DNA from: Cohnella terricola
GTDB lineage: Bacteria > Bacillota > Bacilli > Paenibacillales > Paenibacillaceae
NCBI RefSeq assembly: GCF_007786475.1
Contig: NZ_VNJJ01000024.1
Span: forward strand, 1-43,756
Length of the DNA stretch: 43,756 bases
Direction: 5' to 3'
A program made the translations under genes and the position numbers. Below are positions 15,379 to 25,026 of this stretch, in pieces (within the stretch, counting starts at the first letter, position 1; each line of letters starts with the position of its first letter). The notes under the pieces were generated by a model. The model saw only the letters and a program-made list of their open reading frames with translations, was not told where the DNA came from and ran no database searches.

Positions 15379-17726
15379 GCCTGTTGCGATCGTTCGGAAC
15401 GGCGCAGCGCGTAGGTCGTACCCGCGCACGTTTGCCACCAGATGCGGCCCGCACCGTCCGAAGAAGCTTCGACGGCCGAGCCGTCCTCGGCTACGACTTC
15501 GACGAATGCGTCCCCGCGCATGCGTACGACGCATGCGCCGTCCCTCAACGCGCGAATGCGCGCTTCGCGCAACGCGCCGCCGCTCCACGTGATGCCGACC
15601 GTCCAGCCGCCCCGCGCGCGCAAGCCTTCGACATCGCCTTCGCTCCACGCGATCGGCAGGGCAGGCAGCAGACTAAGCTCGCCAGTATGGCTTTGCAGCA
15701 GCATCTCCGAGATGCCCGCGGCGCCGCCGAAATTGCCGTCGATCTGGAACGGCGGATGATTATCGAGCAAATTCGGCAGCGTCGAATGCGCCAGCAGCGC
15801 CTGCACGTTGTCGTGCGCCTTCTCGCCGTCCTCGAGTCTCGCCCACAGATTGATGATCCACGCCCTGCTCCAGCCGGTGTGCCCGCCACCGTTCGCGAGA
15901 CGCCGCTCGAGCGTCACCCGCGCGGCTTGCGTCCATACCGGCGTTGCTTCGGGCGACCAGCCCGTACCGGGATGAAGAGCAAACAGGTGCGAGATGTGCC
16001 GATGTCCCGGCTCGGCTTCCTCGTAATCTTCCAGCCACTCCATCAGTTGGCCGTGCTTGCCGATTTCAGGCTGCGGCAATCGTGCGCGCAGCGTCTTCAG
16101 CCGCATCGCGAAGTCGTCGTCTACGCCGAGAATGTCGGCAGCCTTGATGCACGCAGTGAACAGCTCGCGCAAAATCTGGCTGTCCATGGCCGGCCCTGCG
16201 CACAGGATGCCAGGTCTTCCATCCGGCAGCAAATACGTGTTCTCCGGCGACACCGAAGGCACAGTAACGACGCGCCCATCGGGCAGATCCGTCAAGAAAT
16301 GTTCGAAAAAGACGGCCGCCTCTCGCAGTGTCGGATACGCCCGCTCCAGGAAAGCGCGGTCGAGTCCGTAGGCGTAATGCTCCCACAGGTGCAGGCTGAG
16401 CCAGGCGGCGCCCATCGGCCAATACGTCGCGGGCATGTACAAATCCTGCGGCGCGGTGTCCGCCCACAGGTCGGTATTGTGATGGGCGACGAACCCTTCC
16501 TCGATGCCGTACATCGTCCGCGCGGTACACCGCCCCGGCTCGCGCATCCGCTCGAGCAGGTCGAAAAGCGGCTCATGGCATTCGGCCAGGTTGCCGTTCT
16601 CGGATGCCCAGTAGTTCATCTGGGTGTTGATGTTGATCGTATATTTGCTATCCCACGGCGGCAAAATGCGGTCGTTCCAGATGCCCTGCAGGTTGGCCGG
16701 CAACGAGCCTGGACGGCTGCTGGCGACGAGCAGATAACGGCCGAACTGATAGTAGAGCGCCGTCAGCCCCGTATCCTCGGCCCCTTCGCTTACGCGTGCA
16801 AGACGTTCGTTCGTCGGCAGCGTGTCCGCGTTCTCATCTGCGGATCCGAGTCTGATCGAGACGCGCCCCATGAGCGAGCGCACATCGTCCGCATGCCGCT
16901 CACGCAGCGTATCGTAGGCGGTCTGGCTCACTTGGTCCGCAGCCGAAAGCGCCTGCGCCTCCGGGTCCGCGAATCGGAACGAGGTCGCCGCGGTCAATAC
17001 GAGCGTGACGCTATCCGCGCGGTCGATGAGCAGATGTTCGCCAATGATCGAAGAGCTCCCCCCTACGGCGGTGGCGCGCAGCACGGTACGGAAGTCGACG
17101 CCTCCCGCTCCTCCGCCATTACCTCTCATCACGATCGTCCCTGCGTCCGCCTTGACGATCTCGTCGTAGTAGCGGTTGCCCGGCCCGCGCGTCAGCCGCG
17201 TCAAGAAGCTGATCGCGCCGGGGCGGTCAGCCGTCAGCCGGATGACGATCGCCTCGTCCGGGAAGCTCGCGAATAGCTCGCGCTTGAACAAGATGCCATC
17301 CGCCCGGTATCTTACCGCTGCGATGCCGGTCATGATGTCGAGCTCCCGTTCGTAATCGGACGTTTCCCTGCTGTGGAGGAACGTCAGGCTCAAATCGCCG
17401 AGCGGCACGTAATGGCGCTGCGTCTCGGGAACGCCTGACAGCGCGAGCAGCGATAGCCGCTGCGCCTCCTCCGCGTCGCCTTCGAGCAGCAGACGGCGGA
17501 TCGTCTCCAGATGGGCGAGCGCGTCCGGATTGTTGCGATCCCGCGGACCGCCGTACCAGAGGCTGTCTTCGTTCAGCGCCAGCTTCTCCTCCGCGGTGCC
17601 TCCATAAATCATGGCCCCCAGACGGCCGTTGCCGATCGGCAGCGCCTCGTTCCATTCCGCTGCGGGAGCCGTGAAGGTAAGCTTGTAGGCGGCGCTGCGG
17701 CGCCGCTCCGTATTACTGCTGTTCAT
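15375..17726 (-). CDS. GH95 family alpha-L-fucosidase (or alpha-L-galactosidase)
   Basis: The protein has 783 residues. The N-terminal beta domain opens with the family signature WNEALPIGNGRLGAMIYGG and NEDSLWYGGP. The (alpha/alpha)6 barrel carries NINTQMNYW (about residues 361-370, matching the catalytic-base Asn region), WLEDYEE (about 565, candidate acid) and IDGNFGG (about 660). No signal peptide is seen, so it is probably cytoplasmic, acting on imported oligosaccharides. Inverting fucosidases of this family release alpha-1,2-linked fucose; some release L-galactose. The last residues (RSERSQQA) run into the DUF2167 remnant, suggesting the C-terminus was altered at the junction. It follows the GH3 gene on the same strand after a hairpin. 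Confidence 0.9.
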   Translation of the reverse strand: MNSSNTERRRSAAYKLTFTAPAAEWNEALPIGNGRLGAMIYGGTAEEKLALNEDSLWYGGPRDRNNPDALAHLETIRRLLLEGDAEEAQRLSLLALSGVPETQRHYVPLGDLSLTFLHSRETSDYERELDIMTGIAAVRYRADGILFKRELFASFPDEAIVIRLTADRPGAISFLTRLTRGPGNRYYDEIVKADAGTIVMRGNGGGAGGVDFRTVLRATAVGGSSSIIGEHLLIDRADSVTLVLTAATSFRFADPEAQALSAADQVSQTAYDTLRERHADDVRSLMGRVSIRLGSADENADTLPTNERLARVSEGAEDTGLTALYYQFGRYLLVASSRPGSLPANLQGIWNDRILPPWDSKYTININTQMNYWASENGNLAECHEPLFDLLERMREPGRCTARTMYGIEEGFVAHHNTDLWADTAPQDLYMPATYWPMGAAWLSLHLWEHYAYGLDRAFLERAYPTLREAAVFFEHFLTDLPDGRVVTVPSVSPENTYLLPDGRPGILCAGPAMDSQILRELFTACIKAADILGVDDDFAMRLKTLRARLPQPEIGKHGQLMEWLEDYEEAEPGHRHISHLFALHPGTGWSPEATPVWTQAARVTLERRLANGGGHTGWSRAWIINLWARLEDGEKAHDNVQALLAHSTLPNLLDNHPPFQIDGNFGGAAGISEMLLQSHTGELSLLPALPIAWSEGDVEGLRARGGWTVGITWSGGALREARIRALRDGACVVRMRGDAFVEVVAEDGSAVEASSDGAGRIWWQTCAGTTYALRRSERSQQA

Positions 17727-17767
17727 ATAGGCGAACCCCTCTCCCGAAAGGCGTTAGTAATCACAAG

Positions 17768-17789
17768 ACCGGGACGATGGCGTCCCGGT
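17768..17789 (-). terminator. Hairpin between GH3 and GH95 genes
   Basis: ACCGGGACG and CGTCCCGGT pair perfectly around a 4-base loop. The minus strand continues CTTGTG, a poor T-run, so it may only attenuate transcription into the GH95 gene or protect the GH3 mRNA 3' end. Confidence 0.55.
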
Positions 17790-17825
17790 CAGTCTTCTTG
17801 CTGAGTCTTTCTTGGCGGCCAGCCC

Positions 17826-20462
17826 TCAGATAAGGTCGAAGTCTTGCGATACGGCGATCTTGACTGAGCTCGAACCGATCATGACCCGGAATACGCCGGG
17901 CTCGACGACCCACTGCAAATCCCGGCCGAGGAGCCGCAAATCTTTGCCTGTCAAGCCAAAAGAAACGGTTGTCTTCTCGCCGGCTTTCAGACGGATGCGC
18001 TTGAATGCGCGCAAATCTTTGTCCGGCCGCGCGATCGAACTGACCAGGTCGCCGACATATAGCTGTACGACTTCGTCGCCATCGCGGCCACCCGTGTTCG
18101 TCACATCGACCGACACCCGGATTTCGGGGTCCGGCAATCCCTGCGCAACGTCGACCCGCAAGCCGTCGTAGTCGAACGTCGTATAGCTGAGCCCGTGTCC
18201 GAACGCGTAAAGCGGAACGTTGTCGCCTTCGACGTAAAAGCGGGAGCCGCCTCGTCTGCGGTTGTAGTAGACCGGAATTTGGCCAAGCGTCCGCGGGAAC
18301 GAAATCGGCAGACGACCCGCCGGATTGTAGTCGCCGAACAGCACTTCGGCCATCGCGTCGCCGCCCCGCTCGCCGGGATACCAGGCTTCGATGATAGCGG
18401 GAATATGGTCCGCCTCCCAGCCCATCGTAATCGGGCGGCCGTTCTGGAGTACGAGCACGACCGGCGTGCCGGTCTCGTATACCGCCTTCAACAGTTCGAG
18501 CTGCCGGCCCGGCAAGTCGAGGCTAGAACGGTCGACGCCTTCTCCGCATGTACGGCGGTCATCGCCGAGCGCGACGATAGCTACGTCCGAACGGCGCGCC
18601 AGCTCGACCGCCTCCCGGATGCTGGCTGTCTCGTGATTCCACCCCAGCATAATGGACACTCCGTTCGTGTCCTTGCAGTATTCGAGACGAATATCGTAGC
18701 TGCGTCCCGCTTCCAGATGGACGGGTACGATCGCTTTCGCGCTCTTGTCCTTGCCCCAGCCGTCGACAATCAGCTCGCCGTCCAGCCACAGCCGCATGCT
18801 ATCCGCACTGACCGTGCCGATATTGCCGCTCACGTCATGCGTCGGCACAAGCTTACCCGTCCAGCGAACGGAAAAGTGGAAAGACGGAACGCGCTGATCC
18901 GGCTTTGCGATTACCCAGTTGAAGTCGATCGACGGGTCGAGACGCGTCAACACCGGCTCGCCGGCCAGCTCCGGGTTATCGAAGTATTCACCTTGCAGCC
19001 CGGCGTTGCCGAATCCGTCGACGAAGCTGCCGATCGGGATAGCATCCAGCTCGTTTTCGAGAATACCCGTCCCTTTGGCGTACGACACCGTCGTCCCCGC
19101 CGATACGCTATTGCGGATGCCCTGCAGCAGCGTCACCGGCTCGAACCCTTCGATATACGGCGTATAGTCGCCAAGACGCGCGACGTTCGCGCTCGGTCCG
19201 ATGACCGCGATATGCCGCAGCGATTTGCTCAGCGGAAGCGTGCCGGCTTCGTTTTTCAGCAGCACGATGCCTTCGCGGGCCGCCTCGAGCGCGACATCGC
19301 CGTGTGCAGCGCTGCGCACGACGCGTCCGGACAGCGTCGGATCGATGTACGGCTTCTCGAACAGGCCGAGCATGAACTTGACGCGCAACACGCGGGAAAC
19401 GGCTACGTCCACGGTTGCTTCCGCGATCTCTCCGCTTTCCACCATCTGAATGATCGCGTTCTGATAGACGTCGTGCGGGTAATCGTAATATTGCATGTCG
19501 CAGCCCGCCTCGAGCGCTTGACGAATCGCATCCCGCTCCGTCCCCGCCGTGAAATGCGAACGCTGCAGGCGCGAGATCGCGCCGAGGTCCGAGCGCACGA
19601 AGCCCGGCATGTTCCACTTGCCTCTCAGCACGCCGGTAAGCAAGCTTTCGTCGGACGCGCAAGGTACGCCGTCTATCGAGTTGTAGGAGCACATCGCGTT
19701 AACTGCGCCGCCCTCGACGAAAGCGTCTTCAAATATCGGCATATAATACGTCTCGATCTCGTTGATCCCAAGCGACGTCGCCGACTGGTTCAAGCCGCTC
19801 TCGGGCACGCCGTGTACGGCGAAATGCTTCGGCTCGGCAATGATCGTATGATCTGTGGCGAGCGATTCGCCCTGCAGACCTTTGACCATGGCGACGCCCA
19901 TCCGTCCGACCAGATGCGTGTCTTCGCCATACGTCTCCTCGACGCGGCCCCAACGCGGCTCACGGGCAAGATCAAGCACCGGACCAAAGCTCTCGTGAAT
20001 GCCGAAGCTTCTCGTCTCGGCGGCGATCGCTTTGCCGATTGACTCCGCGACGGCCGGATTCCAAGAGGATGCAGTCGTAATCGCATGCGGGAAAACGGTG
20101 CAGCCCGGACGGGTCAGCCCGTGAAGCGCTTCCTCGCTAAACAGCATCGGAATGCCGAGTCGGGTACGCTCGACGGCGTAACGCTGCAGCTCGTTGTTCA
20201 CTTCGGACGTACCGTACAGGTCGTGAATGCAGCCGATGCCGTCATCGCCGATCGCTTCCTTCACTTTGTCCCACTCGATCGTCGCGTCGTTCGCCATGAC
20301 GGTGTCCATATGCGGATGCTGGGCGCTCATGAACGACGTGCCGAAATATTGATCCAGTTGGCGTACTTTTTCCTTGATGGTCATGCGGCCCAGCAAATCC
20401 GTGATTCGCTCTTCAACGGGCGCTTGCGGGTTGCGATACAATGCTGACTTCTCCTCTGACAT
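17826..20462 (-). CDS. GH3 family beta-glycosidase with PA14 insert and Fn3-like domain
   Basis: The protein has 878 residues. The N-terminal TIM-barrel has EPKHFAVHG (about 210-218) and FVRSDLGAISRL, with the nucleophile Asp near 290 (family SDW reads SDL). The alpha/beta sandwich domain includes GEGVDRSSLDLPG (about 638), bearing the likely acid/base Glu. A PA14 module is inserted at about 489-607 (LQGEYFDN to IMLGWN), and the C-terminal 90 residues are the GH3 Fn3-like domain (VDVTNTGGRDGDEVVQLYV). No signal peptide. PA14-bearing members are beta-glucosidases or similar exo-enzymes on oligosaccharides. It sits between the AraC regulator and GH95 on one strand. Confidence 0.92.
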   Translation of the reverse strand: MSEEKSALYRNPQAPVEERITDLLGRMTIKEKVRQLDQYFGTSFMSAQHPHMDTVMANDATIEWDKVKEAIGDDGIGCIHDLYGTSEVNNELQRYAVERTRLGIPMLFSEEALHGLTRPGCTVFPHAITTASSWNPAVAESIGKAIAAETRSFGIHESFGPVLDLAREPRWGRVEETYGEDTHLVGRMGVAMVKGLQGESLATDHTIIAEPKHFAVHGVPESGLNQSATSLGINEIETYYMPIFEDAFVEGGAVNAMCSYNSIDGVPCASDESLLTGVLRGKWNMPGFVRSDLGAISRLQRSHFTAGTERDAIRQALEAGCDMQYYDYPHDVYQNAIIQMVESGEIAEATVDVAVSRVLRVKFMLGLFEKPYIDPTLSGRVVRSAAHGDVALEAAREGIVLLKNEAGTLPLSKSLRHIAVIGPSANVARLGDYTPYIEGFEPVTLLQGIRNSVSAGTTVSYAKGTGILENELDAIPIGSFVDGFGNAGLQGEYFDNPELAGEPVLTRLDPSIDFNWVIAKPDQRVPSFHFSVRWTGKLVPTHDVSGNIGTVSADSMRLWLDGELIVDGWGKDKSAKAIVPVHLEAGRSYDIRLEYCKDTNGVSIMLGWNHETASIREAVELARRSDVAIVALGDDRRTCGEGVDRSSLDLPGRQLELLKAVYETGTPVVLVLQNGRPITMGWEADHIPAIIEAWYPGERGGDAMAEVLFGDYNPAGRLPISFPRTLGQIPVYYNRRRGGSRFYVEGDNVPLYAFGHGLSYTTFDYDGLRVDVAQGLPDPEIRVSVDVTNTGGRDGDEVVQLYVGDLVSSIARPDKDLRAFKRIRLKAGEKTTVSFGLTGKDLRLLGRDLQWVVEPGVFRVMIGSSSVKIAVSQDFDLI

Positions 20463-20512
20463 GGGCGAAGACCTCCCCTTACGGTTATATGATTCGGAAC
20501 TATCTCTACTAT

Positions 20513-20546
20513 AAAAAAGAACCCCCGACAGTTCCTGTCAGAGGTT
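20513..20546 (-). terminator. Terminator downstream of the AraC-family gene
   Basis: On the minus strand AACCTCTGACA pairs with TGTCGGGGGTT (G-T pairs allowed) and is followed by CTTTTTT. It sits 12 bp after the AraC stop, so the GH3/GH95 genes probably need their own promoter or readthrough. Confidence 0.7.
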
Positions 20547-20558
20547 GCGAACGACCCG

Positions 20559-21389
20559 TCATTTTTTGTTGCGGAACTGCGAGGGGGTCAAGCCGCTTAC
20601 TTTTTTGAAGACGCGGTTAAACGTCTCGATGCTGTTAAAGCCCGCTTGAAAAGCGATATCCGTCACGGATTCCCCGTGGCTGCTCTGCAGCAGCGACATC
20701 GCGACGTTCGCACGGAATTCGTTGACGTAGTCCACGAATCCGGCACCCGTCGCTTCCTTGAAGAAACGGGAAAAATACGTCGAACTGAAGCCCGCCAAGT
20801 TCGCGGCTTGCTGAAGCGTAATATCAGAAGCGTAGTCCCTTTCGATGTACGCCATCACATTGCGCAGCCGTTCCAGCTGTTCAAGCTGCCGGGTCCGTTC
20901 CTGCTGCGAGAATGCCTCCATCGGCACAGAGCGAATAATGGCAGCGCCCAGGTCGTGAATGCGGGCTTTGATGATGAGCTCGAACCCATCGCCGCCTTCG
21001 CCCCACTCGTGCAAAATGGCACAGATGATCGGCTCGAGCTTCCCGTGCAGCTCGTCTTCCGGGGTAAGCAGCGGCGACGAGAACCGGCGGCCGAAGACGC
21101 CTTCGGAATAGTCTCCGAAGACGGACCTGCCGATCTGGAGAATGATTTTGCCGCAGCCTGCCGGATTCGGGTAGAAGCGGTGAACGGCGCAAGAGCTGAT
21201 CAGCAGTATATCCCGGCTCTTCAGGGCGTACGTATCGTCATTGATGGCGATGTTCATATGGCCTTCGAGAATGTGGACGATCTCGATTTCCTCGTGCCAG
21301 TGCGAAGGCGTGCCGGCCTCCTCGTGGCCGACGATAATTTTGTGCGGATTGTTCGTCTTCAGCGCGATTTTCTCATGCCAAGGGTTCAC
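20559..21389 (-). CDS. AraC-family transcriptional regulator with cupin sensor domain
   Basis: The protein has 276 residues. The start is a GTG at 21389 with GGGGAGA 9 bases upstream; the open frame reaches 21512 without a site. The N-terminal cupin (about 10-90, SHWHEEIEIVHILEGHMNIAIND) is typical for sugar sensing. The C-terminal double helix-turn-helix spans about 170-274: DITLQQAANLAGFSSTYFSR, then GFNSIETFNRVFKKVSGLTP and a final QFR. It lies between GH38 and GH3 on the same strand and is the likely activator of the glycosidase genes. The inducer is probably a released sugar, not identified here. Confidence 0.9.
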   Translation of the reverse strand: MNPWHEKIALKTNNPHKIIVGHEEAGTPSHWHEEIEIVHILEGHMNIAINDDTYALKSRDILLISSCAVHRFYPNPAGCGKIILQIGRSVFGDYSEGVFGRRFSSPLLTPEDELHGKLEPIICAILHEWGEGGDGFELIIKARIHDLGAAIIRSVPMEAFSQQERTRQLEQLERLRNVMAYIERDYASDITLQQAANLAGFSSTYFSRFFKEATGAGFVDYVNEFRANVAMSLLQSSHGESVTDIAFQAGFNSIETFNRVFKKVSGLTPSQFRNKK

Positions 21390-21548
21390 GGCGGTAGTCT
21401 CCCCACGGTCGGCGTCGTTGTCCCCAGTGTAGCCTATTTGCGGACAGGTCACAAGAAACGGGCATCGCGGCCGGCATCGATTGAGGGAATACATCGGTAA
21501 GATGACCTTCATCCCACGTGAACGTACTGTTTGTCCGCGAAAGTTGAG

Positions 21549-24500
21549 TTAGTAAGTAACCTTCACGGTTTTGATTTCGAACGGCCGGAAGACGAGTTCG
21601 GCCTCGCTCTTTCCGCCCAGCGACTCGATTCGTTCCTCCAGCATGTTGGTGATTTCCTCCGCTTTGGCCTGGCCGCCAAGGATCAGTTTCGTACGTGTAT
21701 ACGTCCCTTCCGCCTCGTATAAACGAAGGATGAACGCACGCTCTGCGTCCTCGCATGGCTTGATCGCTTCGATCAGCACATTGTCGGCGTCGACGCGCGC
21801 AAATTGCTTCCCGTCGACTTGGCCTTCGACGACAATCGGCCGGACGTTTAACTCATAAGCCGGGTGGATGACCGAAGTGGCGCCGAAACCCTCGTCATGC
21901 GGATAGAAAGAATAAGTGCATGCGTGAACGCCCTTGTCTCCCCTGAAATCGGGACGCACGCCGCCTTTATGCAGGGTCAGCCGCATTTCGCCGTCCTGTA
22001 CGGAAATGCCGTATTTGCAGTCGTTGAGCATCGCGACGCCGTAGCGATTCTCCGACAGATCGCTGTATTTGTGGTTGACCACCTCGAACATGGCCTTCTC
22101 TTCGTTCGTATTCCGCGTCGTCGGACGGCGGAGATATCCGAACTGCACCTCCTGGCGGGCAAAATCGGTCAGGATCGACGTGCTGAACGCCGTTTTCAGC
22201 AAACGGTGATCGTCCTGCCAATCCATAACCGTCTCGAACCGCACTTCCGGGCTCGACGCGAAGAAAATCATGTCCTGCCGTAGAGTCGAGCGCGATGACA
22301 GCCGGTATTCGCTGCGGATGCGGAATTCGGCCGCGCCGTCGGCAACGACTCGGCGGGACAGCAGCTTGGCGGAAGGAGCCAGCTTCATCTCGATGTCGGC
22401 ATCGATGTCCCAGCTGTCCCATGCCTGCGGAACATCTTCGGCCATCAGGAACGTATTCAGCGGATGTCCGGCGCCGCGGAGCTCCCGCCCGTTTCTTTGA
22501 TCCACGAACGAGGCGATATAGCCCTCTTCATCAAAAGTCACTTGGGCGAAAGGCGTTTGCAGTGTATTCCCTACGTATACGAACGGAGAAGCTCCTGACG
22601 GCTTGCCTGGAACCAGCTTCAGAGAAACCGCCGACAGCGCCGGGACGGTCAGGCCGGATAGCGCGAGCATGTGTTTGCCGTCCAGATCCTCGATCGCCTG
22701 CTGCACATAGTCGCCTTCGACCGTCCAATCGCCGTCGACAGGCAGATAGACCGTATCCGCGCGGTCAAAAGACAGCGTATTGATCACGGACAACGTGTGG
22801 GCCTCCGGACGAGCGGTGATCCGCTCGTGCAGCAGCTTGCTTCCCACTTGCAGCAACTCGGTCATTTCCTCAATGGCCTGGTCATGCGCCTTCGGAATGG
22901 AGGTGCCGGGCAGCGTGTCATGAAATTGGTTCACGAGCAGCGTTTCCATGAGCGGGCGAATGCCTTCGTCGGATGCGATGCGGCCTGCCTGTACGGCTTC
23001 GCGGACCGTAACGTACTCCAGATCACGCAGCAGGAATTCTGCTTTGCGGTTATTGCGTTTGATGTTGTGCTGGTTCGTCAGCGTTCCGCGATGCAACTGC
23101 AAATACAGTTCACCGGTATGCGTGGACGGATTCACGATCGACTGCTCGAGTTTGCGCATGAATTCCCCGGCTGTGATGTGGGCCGAGCGCGGTACGCCTT
23201 CCAAATCTTTAACCCGGCGGGCCATCTCGATCATTTCGAACTGCGGACCGCCGCCGCCGTCGCCGAAACCGTACGAGATCAGCCGCATGTTGTTCACGGT
23301 TTTCTCGCGGATCGGATCGCGGCTGTGTTTGCCGTCCACGACGTAGTCGATCAGGCTGGCCGCGTCGGGCCACACATGCGTTCTGTTGAAGTGGGTGAGA
23401 ACCTGCGTTCCGTCGATACCTTTCCAGTAAAAAGTCTCATACGGAAAGTCGGTGGTGTCGTTCCAACCCAGCTTGGTCGTCAGAAAATAGTCGACGCCGC
23501 AGCCCTTCATGATTTGCGGAATAGCCGCACTGTATCCGAACGTGTCCGGAAGCCAGAACGCGTTGGAGGTGTAATTGAAATATTTTTGCGTGTAGCGCTG
23601 TCCCCACAGAAACTGACGGATCATCGATTCCCCCGAGGTCAGATTGCAGTCGCATTCCACCCACACCGCGCCATTCGGCTCGTACCGTCCTTCCTTGACC
23701 ATTTGCTGGATATCCTCGAACAAGGCCGGATAATGCTTGCGGATCATTTCGGTGTGGTAGGTGGAGCTTTGGATGAACTTGTATTCGGGATAGCGCTGCA
23801 TGAGGCTGATCTGGTTGGAATACGTGCGCGCGCACTTCTTGATCGTTTCATCCCGGTGCCACAGCCAGGCCGTATCCATATGCGAGTGCCCGATCAAGCC
23901 GGCGAATGGTGCAGACGCGGAATTGGTGGCCTTGAGCACTTCCTTCAGATAAGGGCTCGCTTTACGCAGCGCGGCGAAAAAGTCCTCCGATTCGACCGCA
24001 TCGTACGAATAGTAGAGCACTTTATGCACTTCCGTTAACGCATTCACGACCTCGGCCCGCCGGAAGCTGTTCGCATCCAATTCGGCGGCAAGCTGGTTCA
24101 GCGTTTTCAAATCAAAATAGAAATCGGCGGCCTCCTCGTTCATCAGGCAGATTTGAACGCCGCCGTATTCATAGTCGAAACTGCGCATTCCGAGTTCTTC
24201 GAACGGCATACAGCCCTTAACGTAGTGCCCAGCGTAATATTCGAGCGCGATATCGATCGTCTCGCCCTCTGCAACATTTTGCTTAAGCAGATCGCAATAG
24301 TGGTTGCCGTGTCCCGTCACGACGATTTTACTGGCAAAGGTGCCGAAAGGCTTGCCGTTCACCCACAACATCGCTTCATATCCGCCGATTTTCGGCATGA
24401 TGTATAGTGTTTTGCCGGCATATCGCGAAGGAACCGTGTAAGCCCCCTTAAACCAACAATATGTTGCTTCACCTTGATAATGGTCCCCGGGTAGGCATTC

Positions 24501-24659
24501 CTCGAACTTGTTATCGTCCGGGATGTCGTGCCACTGCCGGTCGGTATGGAATTTGCGCATTGCAATCTGGTCGATCGTTTCGAACATCAAAGGCTCCAGC
24601 GTCGTTTCAAACCGCGTCAATTTGCTAAGCATGCGGTCGATCTGCTTTGAATTCAGCAT
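21549..24659 (-). CDS. GH38 family alpha-mannosidase
   Basis: The protein has 1036 residues. Ribosome site AGGAGG lies 11 bases before the ATG at 24659; the open frame runs 7 codons further but those codons contain the ribosome site. An N-terminal beta-sandwich (to about 240) precedes the catalytic domain with IGHSHMDTAWLWHRDE (zinc His/Asp, about 252-262) and AFWLPDTFGYSA (nucleophile Asp near 371). Large C-terminal beta domains carry HPLNTFLMAEDVPQAWDSWDID. GH38 enzymes cleave alpha-mannosyl linkages with Zn and retain configuration. No signal peptide. It is divergent from the GntR/LacI-type regulator and the first gene of the glycosidase block. Confidence 0.93.
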   Translation of the reverse strand: MLNSKQIDRMLSKLTRFETTLEPLMFETIDQIAMRKFHTDRQWHDIPDDNKFEECLPGDHYQGEATYCWFKGAYTVPSRYAGKTLYIMPKIGGYEAMLWVNGKPFGTFASKIVVTGHGNHYCDLLKQNVAEGETIDIALEYYAGHYVKGCMPFEELGMRSFDYEYGGVQICLMNEEAADFYFDLKTLNQLAAELDANSFRRAEVVNALTEVHKVLYYSYDAVESEDFFAALRKASPYLKEVLKATNSASAPFAGLIGHSHMDTAWLWHRDETIKKCARTYSNQISLMQRYPEYKFIQSSTYHTEMIRKHYPALFEDIQQMVKEGRYEPNGAVWVECDCNLTSGESMIRQFLWGQRYTQKYFNYTSNAFWLPDTFGYSAAIPQIMKGCGVDYFLTTKLGWNDTTDFPYETFYWKGIDGTQVLTHFNRTHVWPDAASLIDYVVDGKHSRDPIREKTVNNMRLISYGFGDGGGGPQFEMIEMARRVKDLEGVPRSAHITAGEFMRKLEQSIVNPSTHTGELYLQLHRGTLTNQHNIKRNNRKAEFLLRDLEYVTVREAVQAGRIASDEGIRPLMETLLVNQFHDTLPGTSIPKAHDQAIEEMTELLQVGSKLLHERITARPEAHTLSVINTLSFDRADTVYLPVDGDWTVEGDYVQQAIEDLDGKHMLALSGLTVPALSAVSLKLVPGKPSGASPFVYVGNTLQTPFAQVTFDEEGYIASFVDQRNGRELRGAGHPLNTFLMAEDVPQAWDSWDIDADIEMKLAPSAKLLSRRVVADGAAEFRIRSEYRLSSRSTLRQDMIFFASSPEVRFETVMDWQDDHRLLKTAFSTSILTDFARQEVQFGYLRRPTTRNTNEEKAMFEVVNHKYSDLSENRYGVAMLNDCKYGISVQDGEMRLTLHKGGVRPDFRGDKGVHACTYSFYPHDEGFGATSVIHPAYELNVRPIVVEGQVDGKQFARVDADNVLIEAIKPCEDAERAFILRLYEAEGTYTRTKLILGGQAKAEEITNMLEERIESLGGKSEAELVFRPFEIKTVKVTY

Positions 24660-25026
24660 GATAATTTTATCCTCCTGCAAGGAATAATAATGTATGGTAT
24701 ATTTGGTATATCATATTATTTCATTTTACCAGTCAAAATGCAATGTATTTTATTGTTTTATACTGAAATAAAATGGGGCAGGATCTGCTATACATGTCCA
24801 TAAAATTCGCAGTCGATTCCCTAGCTCCTCAACGTCCGGGCGCTGTTTAACGAGCCCTAGACGATTAGTCAGGTTCACGGATCCGGGTTGATATCCCTCC
24901 CTCAGATTTCCCATATTATACTTATATACACATGATCAACAGTATGCATAAAGCTGACGAAATGGTATACTTAAGATGTTGCAAAGATTTGATGCACTAG
25001 ACAAATAAATGAAATCGGAGATACAC
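24660..25026. promoter_or_regulatory. Divergent promoter region of GH38 and the GntR/LacI regulator, with operator candidates
   Basis: The segment is non-coding and AT-rich near both ends. A 21-bp imperfect palindrome with half-sites ATGGTATA and TATATCAT lies at 24694-24714, just before the GH38 ribosome site. A related site, AATGGTATACTT, lies at 24961-24972, upstream of the regulator. Similar half-sites recur upstream of the ABC operon (30196-30215 and about 30236-30249). These are candidate operators of the regulator at 25027. Binding is inferred, and no promoter boxes were assigned with confidence. Confidence 0.5.

Noticed and set aside
15384..17276. 630-codon plus-strand frame opposite GH95
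   Set aside because: Antisense shadow in GC-rich DNA; Arg/Ala/His-rich with no recognisable motif, while the minus strand is clear GH95.
18195..20042. 615-codon plus-strand frame opposite GH3
   Set aside because: Same reason: shadow of a well-conserved GH3 gene in GC-rich sequence.
22671..24038. 455-codon plus-strand frame opposite GH38
   Set aside because: Shadow of the GH38 catalytic domain; no independent start signal or domain.
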